Below, piece by piece: positions 1 to 4,547 of a stretch of DNA of 7,005 bases. The notes beneath the pieces were generated by a model. That model saw nothing but the letters and a program-made list of their open reading frames with translations. It made no database searches and was not told the DNA's origin. Positions within the stretch are counted from its first letter, which is position 1. Every line of letters begins with the position of its first letter. Source of the stretch: an uncultured Demequina sp. (GTDB lineage Bacteria > Actinomycetota > Actinomycetes > Actinomycetales > Demequinaceae); NCBI GenBank assembly GCA_937925595.1, contig CALALQ010000281.1:1-7005 (forward strand), given 5' to 3'. The translations under genes were made by a program, and so were the position numbers.

Positions 1-280
1 CGCGGACCTTGTCCTGAACGGTGCCCAGCGCGGTGAGGATCAGGGTCGGCGTCGATCTTCCGCTGCGGCGAAGCGCCTCGACGAGCGACACCCCGTCCAT
101 GCCTGGCAAGCGACGGTCGATGATGAGCACGTCGTACGACTGTTCCTGAGCGGTAGTCAGCGCCTCTCCACCGTCTGGGACGAGGGAGACGTCATAGACC
201 TCGTCAAGCACGCGTGCCATCATCGGGCCGAGTTGCGGATCGTCCTCTACGAGAAGCAATCGCGGCCGCTGGTCACTCAT
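1..280 (-). CDS. Response regulator, receiver domain (3' end outside window)
   Basis: The visible 93 residues are the first part of a CheY-like receiver domain of a two-component response regulator. The acidic pocket is E12-D13-D14 in the LLLVEDD stretch. The phospho-acceptor is D55 in LIIDRRLPGMDG, and T83 in LILTALG is the conserved switch Thr. The conserved Lys and any output domain lie beyond base 1. The LTALG-type segment and overall pattern suit an OmpR/PhoB-type regulator, but the DNA-binding domain is not seen, so the subfamily is inference. The ATG at 280-278 starts the conserved fold after only about six residues and has no good Shine-Dalgarno; the ATG four bases further upstream is out of frame. 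It is divergent from the small exported-protein gene at 476, which may be a target. No histidine kinase is visible; it may lie to the left. Confidence 0.93.
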   Translation of the reverse strand, partial: MSDQRPRLLLVEDDPQLGPMMARVLDEVYDVSLVPDGGEALTTAQEQSYDVLIIDRRLPGMDGVSLVEALRRSGRSTPTLILTALGTVQDKVR

Positions 281-475
281 TCCATGCTTTCATGCCCCGA
301 TTCTGAGCGGACTGTTCTGAGATTGATCTAAGAACTTTCAAATCTTCTGCGGTCTACCTGCGAAGAGCAGGATGACGTGTACTCCGCGGCGTTGCGCGGC
401 CGTTTCTTCGGCTTTGCTTAGAAGCCTGGGCGCAAGGTGCTCTCGTGGGCACCCGCCCGCAGAACGGAGATCATC
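281..475. promoter_or_regulatory. Divergent intergenic region with short direct repeat
   Basis: This 195-bp gap separates the response regulator start from the exported-protein start and must hold both promoters. It is AT-richer near 300-350 than its surroundings. The heptamer TTCTGAG occurs at 301-307 and again at 315-321, 14 bp apart. That is not the 10-11 bp usual for OmpR-type tandem sites, but both copies are on the same strand and close to the regulator start. A small potential hairpin GGCTT/AAGCC lies around 408-425. I could not identify convincing -35/-10 pairs. A regulator site here is inference. Confidence 0.35.
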
Positions 476-790
476 ATGGCAGTCAAGAAAAAGACGCTCG
501 TCGCCAGCATCGGTGGCGGTGCGGCTGCGCTGGTGCTGGGGATCGGCGGACTTGCGCTGGCGCTCCCCGCGAACGCAACGCCGCCGTCCCAGTCGAGCCC
601 GTCCTCGACGTCTGTAACGGACACGGACGTTGAGACGAACGACGACAACGGTGCGGCGGACACCGACGCCGAGACGAACGACGACATCGGTGCGGCGGAC
701 ACCGACGCCGAGACAAACGACGACGGACCCGGCGGCACCGACACCGATACGGAGACAAACGACGACGGTCCCACCAGCACCGGTCAGTAG
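476..790 (+). CDS. Small exported protein with four acidic DTDxETNDD repeats
   Basis: This 104-aa protein is not a family I recognise. The start is ATG 476, with GGAG at 466-469 six bases upstream; an in-frame earlier start at 437 would add 13 residues that spoil the signal peptide. Residues 1-34 form a classical Sec signal: a KKK cluster at 4-6, a hydrophobic Gly/Ala/Leu core at 8-30 and an A-N-A cleavage site at 32-34. A short Pro/Ser/Thr linker (35-48) follows. Four near-identical acidic units then begin at D49, D62, D75 and D89, each carrying the core D-T-D-x-E-T-N-D-D. The mature part has almost no basic or hydrophobic residues, so it is probably disordered. Regularly spaced Asp/Glu/Asn suggests Ca2+ or other cation binding, but the spacing is not a canonical EF-hand or RTX motif. 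Its divergent position suggests control by the adjacent response regulator. Function is unknown. Confidence 0.82.
   Translation: MAVKKKTLVASIGGGAAALVLGIGGLALALPANATPPSQSSPSSTSVTDTDVETNDDNGAADTDAETNDDIGAADTDAETNDDGPGGTDTDTETNDDGPTSTGQ
620..766 (+). repeat. Four tandem 39-42 bp coding repeats
   Basis: A 27-bp core encoding D-T-D-x-E-T-N-D-D recurs at 620-646, 659-685, 698-724 and 740-766. The periods are 39, 39 and 42 bp, so every unit stays in frame. Copies 2 and 3 differ by a single base across the core, and the flanking GGTGCGGCGGA is also shared, which points to recent duplication. Copies 1 and 4 are more diverged. The repeats keep several other frames free of stops, which explains the spurious reading frames on both strands here. 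Confidence 0.92.
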
Positions 791-809
791 CACCTGGGCT
801 GGGCGACCA

Positions 810-842
810 GGCGGGCCAATCCCTCTTCGGGGTTGGCCCGCC
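810..842 (+). terminator. GC-rich hairpin between convergent genes
   Basis: GGCGGGCCAA (810-819) pairs perfectly with TTGGCCCGCC (833-842). The stem is extended by a T-G wobble and CCC/GGG around a five-base TCTTC loop, giving 14 pairs. It lies 19 bases after the stop of the exported-protein gene. No U-tract follows on either strand, a form common in high-GC actinobacteria. It could also terminate leftward transcription from the 2735-843 group. Confidence 0.72.
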
Positions 843-1039
843 GCCCGTCGCGGTGACCCAACGCAGACGGGATCCAACCTCGTGAGAGGGTGCTCCGGGC
901 TGTCGTCGACCATCTTCACGAACTTCACGAGTAAGCGTCCAAGGTTGGCGAGCTCTTCAGCGGTCGAGATGTTGTGCTCGCTGAACACCTTCACCTGCAT
1001 GAACGGAACGCACGGGCGGCGCGGCGGTCTCCACTCCAT
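843..1039 (-). pseudogene. Coding remnant or truncated small gene (MQVKVFSEHN...)
   Basis: Leftward from ATG 1039 the reading frame is convincingly coding for at least 60 codons: it includes MQVKVFSEHNISTAEELANL, a predicted amphipathic helix (AEELANLGRLLVKFVKMVDD) and strongly G/C-rich third positions. The ATG overlaps the TGA of the upstream mini-frame by one base (TGATG), suggesting translational coupling; a second ATG lies at 1000-998. No in-frame stop occurs before the 810-842 hairpin. The frame instead stays open antisense through the acidic repeats to 338, which is surely not the true end. In the +1-shifted frame, a tail ending RRANPEEGLARLVAQPRCY stops at 784-786, so a frameshift or a truncating rearrangement near 850-900 is likely. 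The family is not recognised. Confidence 0.45.
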
Positions 1040-1119
1040 CAGCTGCTGCCAGCCTCCGACGCAGCACGCTCGACGACACGAGCGACGATCCGGTCGATCT
1101 GTTCAGGGTTGTGCGGCAA
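1039..1119 (-). CDS. Possible 26-aa small protein, TTG start
   Basis: The frame begins at TTG 1119-1117, with GAAAGG seven bases upstream as a plausible Shine-Dalgarno. It encodes a short charged helix, NPEQIDRIVARVVERAASEA, ending GSS with TGA at 1041-1039. That stop overlaps the ATG of the next leftward frame (TGATG), the arrangement of coupled genes. Alternatively it is the 3' end of a longer gene. The frame ending at CCC-TGA (1108-1103) reads RLLLAAQP just before it, and a +1 shift at that CCC-TGA would fuse it in phase to EQIDRIVARVVERAA. Whether it is an independent small protein, a frameshifted product or a relic is open. Confidence 0.35.
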   Translation of the reverse strand: MPHNPEQIDRIVARVVERAASEAGSS

Positions 1120-1256
1120 GGAGGAGCCTTTCGGCGTTGGCGGCTGGGGCCATGGGGACCATGCGCAGCACCGGCATACTCAAGCGCCGCCGGGCTGGCG
1201 TCCGCGCTGTCACCACTGATGATCCAGTGAGTTCGAGTTCTACTCGGGTGAGTCGC
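1120..1256. other. Region with decayed or unresolved leftward frames
   Basis: Immediately after the 299-aa gene an ATG overlaps its stop (ATATGA). The frame from 1260 reads MSDSPE and then stops at TAG 1242-1240. The other leftward frames are open but unconvincing. One carries MPVLRMVPMAPAANAERLLL from ATG 1177 to the TGA at 1105-1103. A start that is positioned like a coupled gene yet dies after six codons suggests a former gene with frameshifts. I see no RNA gene or terminator here. Confidence 0.35.
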
Positions 1257-2156
1257 TCATATTCCCGGATCGACGAGTTCTTCGGGCGCCCCGGGGATCT
1301 TCGGGATGCGGTCATACCACGACCGAGCGACGACCCTCAGCCGGTCGCCGAGGGTGGACTCGTGCCCCGCGCGATCGATGAACCGCGCCACGCCGTAGGA
1401 TGTGACTTTCTCAGCCAGCACGAGCATCGCTGACATCGCCGACGCGTCCGGGAAGGAATACGGGTGCCCGTCGACCTCGATCGTCACAGTCAGCTCGATC
1501 GAAGGCCACATCTTCCCGTGCGCAGAACCAGCTGATGCCCGCCAGAGCCGCTCGACCTGTGCCGGGTCTCCAAGGCTTTGCGACGTGAGGTTCTCCCGAA
1601 CCTCTGCCGCTGCGCCGGTCACGAGTGCGAGATACGTCGGCGCTGCTAAGTCCACGCCGGCCGGACGGAGAAGGTTGCGCACCTCCTCGCTACGTTTCTT
1701 CAGCGTTGCTTTCACCGACGGGTCGATCGCCGCCTTGCGCTGCTGGTCCCAGTCGTCGAGAACGAGCGACACGTGGCGTCGAGCCATCTCGTGCGCGTGG
1801 TCGGCAGCGAGGATCCACACTGCCTGGGATGCGGACTCGAGGGCAGCACGCGCAAGTGTCTGAGCCGGTCGCGGCCAATGGTGCAACTCCGCTTCGGGAT
1901 GCAGCTTGAGGGGAGCGACGAAATCGGCCCACATCACCAAGTGCTCGAGCGCGGCCGACAAGTACGATCGCGTCCATCGCTCAACGGGGTCGGAAGGGAA
2001 GAAACCGTTTGTGATGGCGATCGGGGATCCCTCCACCGCGGGCGGCGTTCCAAGGAGGAGGTCCTGCATTATCCGTGCGGCGTGCGCCACTTCGATCCAA
2101 GGGCGCGACGACTCGCGATCGATCAGCACACGTCCAGGTGCATGCTCTGGATTCAC
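1257..2156 (-). CDS. Helical hypothetical protein with HEPN-like R-x6-H motif
   Basis: This is a 299-aa soluble protein, predicted mostly helical, with no signal peptide or TM segment. A helix around 60-80 (YLSAALEHLVMWADF) is followed by RAALESASQAVWIL at 103-116. That Arg/Glu/aromatic pattern is common in uncharacterised actinobacterial proteins related to DUF5677/HEPN-like families. At 205-214, WRASAGSAHG has R206 and H213 in R-x6-H spacing, like the R-x4-6-H motif of HEPN domains. Many HEPN proteins are RNases or partners in toxin-antitoxin and abortive-infection systems; activity here is inference. The start is GTG 2156; an in-frame TAA lies just upstream, and GTG 2129 is an alternative. 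It is the second leftward gene, 78 bases after the TM protein. Its start overlaps a 9-codon leader frame and abuts an inverted repeat, suggesting translational control. Confidence 0.8.
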   Translation of the reverse strand: MNPEHAPGRVLIDRESSRPWIEVAHAARIMQDLLLGTPPAVEGSPIAITNGFFPSDPVERWTRSYLSAALEHLVMWADFVAPLKLHPEAELHHWPRPAQTLARAALESASQAVWILAADHAHEMARRHVSLVLDDWDQQRKAAIDPSVKATLKKRSEEVRNLLRPAGVDLAAPTYLALVTGAAAEVRENLTSQSLGDPAQVERLWRASAGSAHGKMWPSIELTVTIEVDGHPYSFPDASAMSAMLVLAEKVTSYGVARFIDRAGHESTLGDRLRVVARSWYDRIPKIPGAPEELVDPGI

Positions 2157-2179
2157 AGGAGCACCGTACCGTTAGGCAC
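2153..2179 (-). CDS. Possible leader mini-ORF overlapping the 299-aa gene start
   Basis: GTG 2179 encodes MPNGTVLL and stops at TGA 2155-2153. That stop overlaps the GTG start (2156-2154) of the 299-aa gene in a GTGA junction. A strong Shine-Dalgarno, GGGAGGAG, ends ten to eleven bases before GTG 2179; it is far better than anything directly before the main start. Translation of the mini-frame would bring a terminating ribosome to GTG 2156. The same frame also extends back to a GTG at about 2230, so a longer version is possible. Its length is too short to prove coding. Confidence 0.35.
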   Translation of the reverse strand: MPNGTVLL

Positions 2180-2197
2180 CGTGTCGGTGCTCCTCCC
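2157..2197 (-). promoter_or_regulatory. Inverted repeat sequestering a Shine-Dalgarno, alternative hairpins
   Basis: Read leftward, AGGAGCACCG (2194-2185) is a perfect 10-bp inverted match to CGGTGCTCCT (2166-2157), with an 18-base loop. The 3' arm ends on the base before the GTG start of the 299-aa gene. The 5' arm contains part of the GGGAGGA Shine-Dalgarno (2197-2191). A competing short hairpin, GCACCG-ACA-CGGTGC (2190-2176), uses the same 5' arm. The two structures are mutually exclusive, as in attenuators and translational switches. No ligand or protein is indicated by the sequence. Confidence 0.5.
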
Positions 2198-2234
2198 GAA
2201 CTGCCCGGATCTTGCCACTCGTGCCGCCACGCGG

Positions 2235-2735
2235 CTAGTAGTCGCTTTTCACTACAACGAAATCTGATTGCCGCTGGCCTCGTTCGTCCGTCCACGACAC
2301 CGTGAAAGTCACCCCAAGGTAGAACGAGAGCAGTCCTGTGATCATCAGGAACTTGCCATGGGATCCGCCGTCGATCGCTTCCCAGAATGCCCCCGAGCGA
2401 AGCTTCACACCATCGCCGTGTGCTTCGAGTTGCACGTTTCGAGCGGTGGAGCCCTCCCCCCAGTTGGCGAGAACAAACTCATGCTCGCCTGCACCCTTGA
2501 ACCTCGTGACGTCCCAACGGACGGGACGAATCGGGGAAGACGCCTTGCGAGGCAGGCGGTCGACGGTAGTCACGCGAAGTCTAGCCACCTGTCGAAGCAT
2601 GCGACCAGTCCACCGGAGGAACGCCCAAACTCGACGCCAGAAGACCGCGCTGACCACGAGTGCAGCGATGGCGAGGACAAACGAGAGCCAACCGGCGGGG
2701 TCTCGGTGGAACTCCTTGAACAACCAATCGATCAC
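2235..2735 (-). CDS. Single-TM protein with beta-rich cytoplasmic-type domain
   Basis: This 166-aa membrane protein has one TM helix at about 14-33 (AGWLSFVLAIAALVVSAVFW). An Arg-rich stretch (R34, R35, R41, R45, R48, R52, R54) follows; by the positive-inside rule the C-terminal part is cytoplasmic. From about residue 70 the sequence alternates in a beta-sandwich style, including HEFVLANWGEGSTARNVQLE, a pattern seen in many small phage and actinobacterial membrane proteins of unknown role. It ends SDFVVVKSDY. The start is GTG 2735 with no clear Shine-Dalgarno; upstream in-frame sequence offers no ATG, GTG or TTG. It heads the leftward group and is divergent from the 378-aa gene. The beta domain could sense or scaffold something at the membrane for the neighbouring HEPN-like protein, which is speculation. 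Not a recognised family. Confidence 0.78.
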   Translation of the reverse strand: MIDWLFKEFHRDPAGWLSFVLAIAALVVSAVFWRRVWAFLRWTGRMLRQVARLRVTTVDRLPRKASSPIRPVRWDVTRFKGAGEHEFVLANWGEGSTARNVQLEAHGDGVKLRSGAFWEAIDGGSHGKFLMITGLLSFYLGVTFTVSWTDERGQRQSDFVVVKSDY

Positions 2736-2875
2736 GAATCCGCACTCTATCTCGGAGAGTTCTCTTCGGATCCCTCTCGTTGCGTCATTTGCTGAACCGG
2801 ATGGGCCAGCGATCCGCGTCCCGGAAATGCTGCTGACCAGGCGGGCGGCCTCGAGCTCGCTTTTCCCCGATTTGC
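2736..2875. promoter_or_regulatory. Divergent intergenic region between TM gene and 378-aa gene
   Basis: These 140 bp must carry promoters for both the leftward (2735) and rightward (2876) genes. The only symmetrical element noticed is ACTCT/AGAGT at 2744-2760, next to the leftward start. I found no clear -35/-10 pair and no strong Shine-Dalgarno for either GTG. Shared control of the two transcripts is plausible from the layout alone. Confidence 0.3.
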
Positions 2876-4012
2876 GTGAGTACGCTTCCCGAGGTGAACG
2901 TCCATCAACGACTCTCGCTCGCGATTGCGGTCAGCGATCTCCGCTACTCCGCCGGAAGCCTTCTGGACGCGATCGAGCACCCGAGATCGTGGCCGTTTAC
3001 ACAGTGGGCCACGATGGTCGCATTCGAAGCGCAGAAGCATGTGCGCGACGTTCACCAATGCGAAGTCGAGGCCGGCTGGGAGGAGATGGTGGCGTCCGCG
3101 GCGCGTCACGGGGGGAAGTTCTTCGACGGTCGCCGCCGACAGCTGGACAACGTCGTCGAAGACTTCCGCGAACTAACGGAGGCCACTCATAGGGCCTTCT
3201 ACCCACATGATCGACGGGGTCGCTTCTTTGACTTCCTCCGTAACGACCTCTCGGTCGTGGGAGACGGCCGGGAAGTGGTTCTAACCAACGTAAGCGGTCA
3301 TTTCATGGTCGGCCTTCCTCCCGATCGTGGCATCGATATGCAGTCTTGGGGCCCGCACCTTGACACACTCGGGGCCGGAATTGGTCAGATCACCCGCGCA
3401 TTCCTCGGAAACAGTGCCGCGGAGGTTTCCGAGCACGGCAGCCGATCGTCAACTTCGCTGAAGTGGTGGGACGGAAAGGTTGCCGAAGTGAGGTCAGCAA
3501 TTTTCGGCGGAGAGCTAGACACCGAGCTCGCGATGGCGGTCATCAGCATCCACTCCACCGTGCAGGCAGCGAGGGGGTGGGCTCACGCGGAATGTTGTGC
3601 AGACTGCTCCGACGCCTCACTGAAGCACCGGTTCGTAGTTCTCCATCATGCGATCCGATCGCTACATCAGCTGAGTCCGCGCTCGGAGCAACTCGGGCGC
3701 ACGGCCCAGAAACACCTTGGTGGGATCGTCGAGTCGACCGCTCTCCAGCTTCTCGTCGAGCAACCGTTTCGTCGACTACGGAACGGTTGGTTTCATCTCG
3801 GCCTCGGCGATATCGAATCGAAGCTGCCAGCCGACCCGTCGCTGACGGCGCCCGTCGCCGCGTACACGGGCATGGACACGGAAGCCTTCTCAGCAGCTGT
3901 GCACCGTGGTTTGGATGAGGTGTCGTGGAGAGTTGGCGACTGGCTGAACGAACCAGGTGCGGACGGAACGACGCTATTCAAGCGCCTCCGTCTCGTCGAT
4001 GTCACCCGCTAA
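2876..4012 (+). CDS. Helical hypothetical protein with C-terminal HEPN-like RN-x3-H motif
   Basis: This 378-aa protein has no signal peptide or TM segment and is predicted mostly helical. The C-terminal third looks like a HEPN-type helical domain. SLKHRFVVLHHAIRSLHQL (248-266) forms one long helix, and LLVEQPFRRLRNGWFHLGLG (292-311) carries R302-N303 and H307. This is the R-x4-H motif with the polar residue after Arg that is typical of HEPN RNases. A cysteine cluster C240, C241, C244 precedes it. The N-terminal 200 residues, including FEAQKHVRDVHQCEVEAGWE at 50-69, match nothing I know. The start is GTG 2876; GTG 2894 is an alternative, and neither has a good Shine-Dalgarno. It is monocistronic, divergent from the TM/299-aa pair, and followed 140 bp later by a strong terminator. 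An RNA-cleaving or abortive-infection role is inference from the motif only. Confidence 0.8.
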   Translation: MSTLPEVNVHQRLSLAIAVSDLRYSAGSLLDAIEHPRSWPFTQWATMVAFEAQKHVRDVHQCEVEAGWEEMVASAARHGGKFFDGRRRQLDNVVEDFRELTEATHRAFYPHDRRGRFFDFLRNDLSVVGDGREVVLTNVSGHFMVGLPPDRGIDMQSWGPHLDTLGAGIGQITRAFLGNSAAEVSEHGSRSSTSLKWWDGKVAEVRSAIFGGELDTELAMAVISIHSTVQAARGWAHAECCADCSDASLKHRFVVLHHAIRSLHQLSPRSEQLGRTAQKHLGGIVESTALQLLVEQPFRRLRNGWFHLGLGDIESKLPADPSLTAPVAAYTGMDTEAFSAAVHRGLDEVSWRVGDWLNEPGADGTTLFKRLRLVDVTR

Positions 4013-4152
4013 CGAAAGAGCCGCTCACCGGGGCTTCTAGCAGCTGGCGGGAAATATACTGGTTCAGCTCGGGAAACGAACGCCTGAGCCGCGCCCCTCG
4101 CCCCGTGATCGAGCCAATGAGGACGCCCCACGAACGAACGAACGAACGATGA
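4013..4152. other. 3' flank with TATACT box, no gene
   Basis: Between the 378-aa stop and the terminator there is no convincing gene. TATACT at 4055-4060 resembles a -10 box but has no good -35 partner. A transcript from it would run about 120 nt to the terminator, so a small RNA is conceivable. The 11-codon frame MRTPHERTNER (4117-4152) is built largely from the CGAA repeat. It may simply be the 3' untranslated region. Confidence 0.3.
4131..4149 (+). repeat. Tetranucleotide microsatellite (CGAA)4.75
   Basis: Four full CGAA units plus CGA stand just before the terminator hairpin. Such short runs can vary by slippage; this one lies outside any gene, so the functional effect is probably small. 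Confidence 0.9.
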
Positions 4153-4187
4153 GGGCCCCGGTCGGAAGACCGGGGCCTTTTCGTTTT
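4153..4187 (+). terminator. Strong intrinsic terminator
   Basis: GGCCCCGGTC (4154-4163) pairs perfectly with GACCGGGGCC (4168-4177) around a GGAA tetraloop. TTTTCGTTTT follows directly. This is a complete Rho-independent terminator for rightward transcription, most simply for the 378-aa gene ending at 4012. Confidence 0.93.
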
Positions 4188-4348
4188 CGGAATGGTTCGG
4201 GGCCGGATGCCTCGGGTGCGGCGGTGGCCAAGAGGCGTCTTGCCGCGCTGGGCTCTTCCCTATGCGACGTGAAGGCATTGTCCTCCGGCCGGCGGCGTCT
4301 GTACAGTCCCTCACCGGCTCGGCACGCGGATGCTCATGATGGCGAGCG
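4188..4348. other. Non-coding stretch before the dehydrogenase fossil
   Basis: No reading frame here has coding character: the short frames are Arg-rich by-products of GC-rich sequence. Any promoter for the dehydrogenase at 4548 should lie here or within the fossil, but I see no clear -35/-10 boxes. CCGGCCGGCGG near 4286-4296 is a short palindromic patch of no obvious role. Confidence 0.4.
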
Positions 4349-4500
4349 ACGCGCTCACCACTGAAGACGCGCGCACCACCGAACACGACGCGCTCAGCAC
4401 CGAACATCTCGCCACGCACGTCATGTCGCTCGAGGACGCACCGGCGGGCTACGCCATGCCCGAAATCAAGACGCACGGCTGCGTGCGAGCGGTGTTCCAA
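4349..4500 (+). pseudogene. C-terminal fossil of a zinc-dependent alcohol dehydrogenase
   Basis: The frame reads DALSTEHLATHVMSLEDAPA, then GYAMPEIKTHGCVRAVFQP. This matches the usual end of medium-chain zinc alcohol dehydrogenases: the T-H-x-hydrophobic-L-x-D-A-P-x-G-Y turn, then a K-x-D-G-C-x-K/R-V-V-x-P end. Everything upstream (catalytic domain, Rossmann fold) is missing. The MFK/EK residues normally after GYAM are altered, and the native stop is lost: the frame runs on to TGA 4549-4551, overlapping the start of the intact dehydrogenase. A duplicated patch (GACGCGCTCA-CAC-GAA at about 4349 and 4387) sits at its left edge, consistent with a rearrangement scar. It is probably the remains of a paralogue or neighbour truncated when the block to the left arrived. 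Expression is unlikely to matter. Confidence 0.7.
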
Positions 4501-4547
4501 CCACCACCATTCGGAAGCATCCACCCAACGATTTGGAAGGCAAGATC

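Noticed and set aside
620..766. CRISPR-like array
   Set aside because: The 39-42 bp units lie inside a coding gene, are in frame, and have no unique spacers; they are protein repeats.
338..842. Leftward frame continuing antisense through the acidic repeats, rich in VVVCLGVGVRR units
   Set aside because: Its repeats are the complement of the DTDxETNDD units and it crosses the terminator hairpin. Only the part right of about 843 has independent coding character.
630..1433. 267-codon rightward frame with RRTPTPRRTTT repeats
   Set aside because: It is a shifted-frame reading of the acidic repeats, then runs antisense to the better-supported leftward frames. It has no Shine-Dalgarno or recognisable domain.
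2268..3192. Long rightward frames opposite the TM gene running into the 378-aa gene
   Set aside because: They are antisense to the TM protein, Arg/Ser/Pro-rich with poor third-position bias, and out of frame with the real rightward gene.
4055..4110. tRNA-like GGTTCAGCTCGGG segment
   Set aside because: The T-loop consensus fails at the A after GTTCR, no acceptor or anticodon stems can be drawn, and no CCA end follows.
843..4190. Genomic island bounded by attachment repeats
   Set aside because: Decayed genes at both ends suggest insertion, but I found no matching direct repeats at the edges and no integrase, transposase or tRNA target. It is kept only as an inference.
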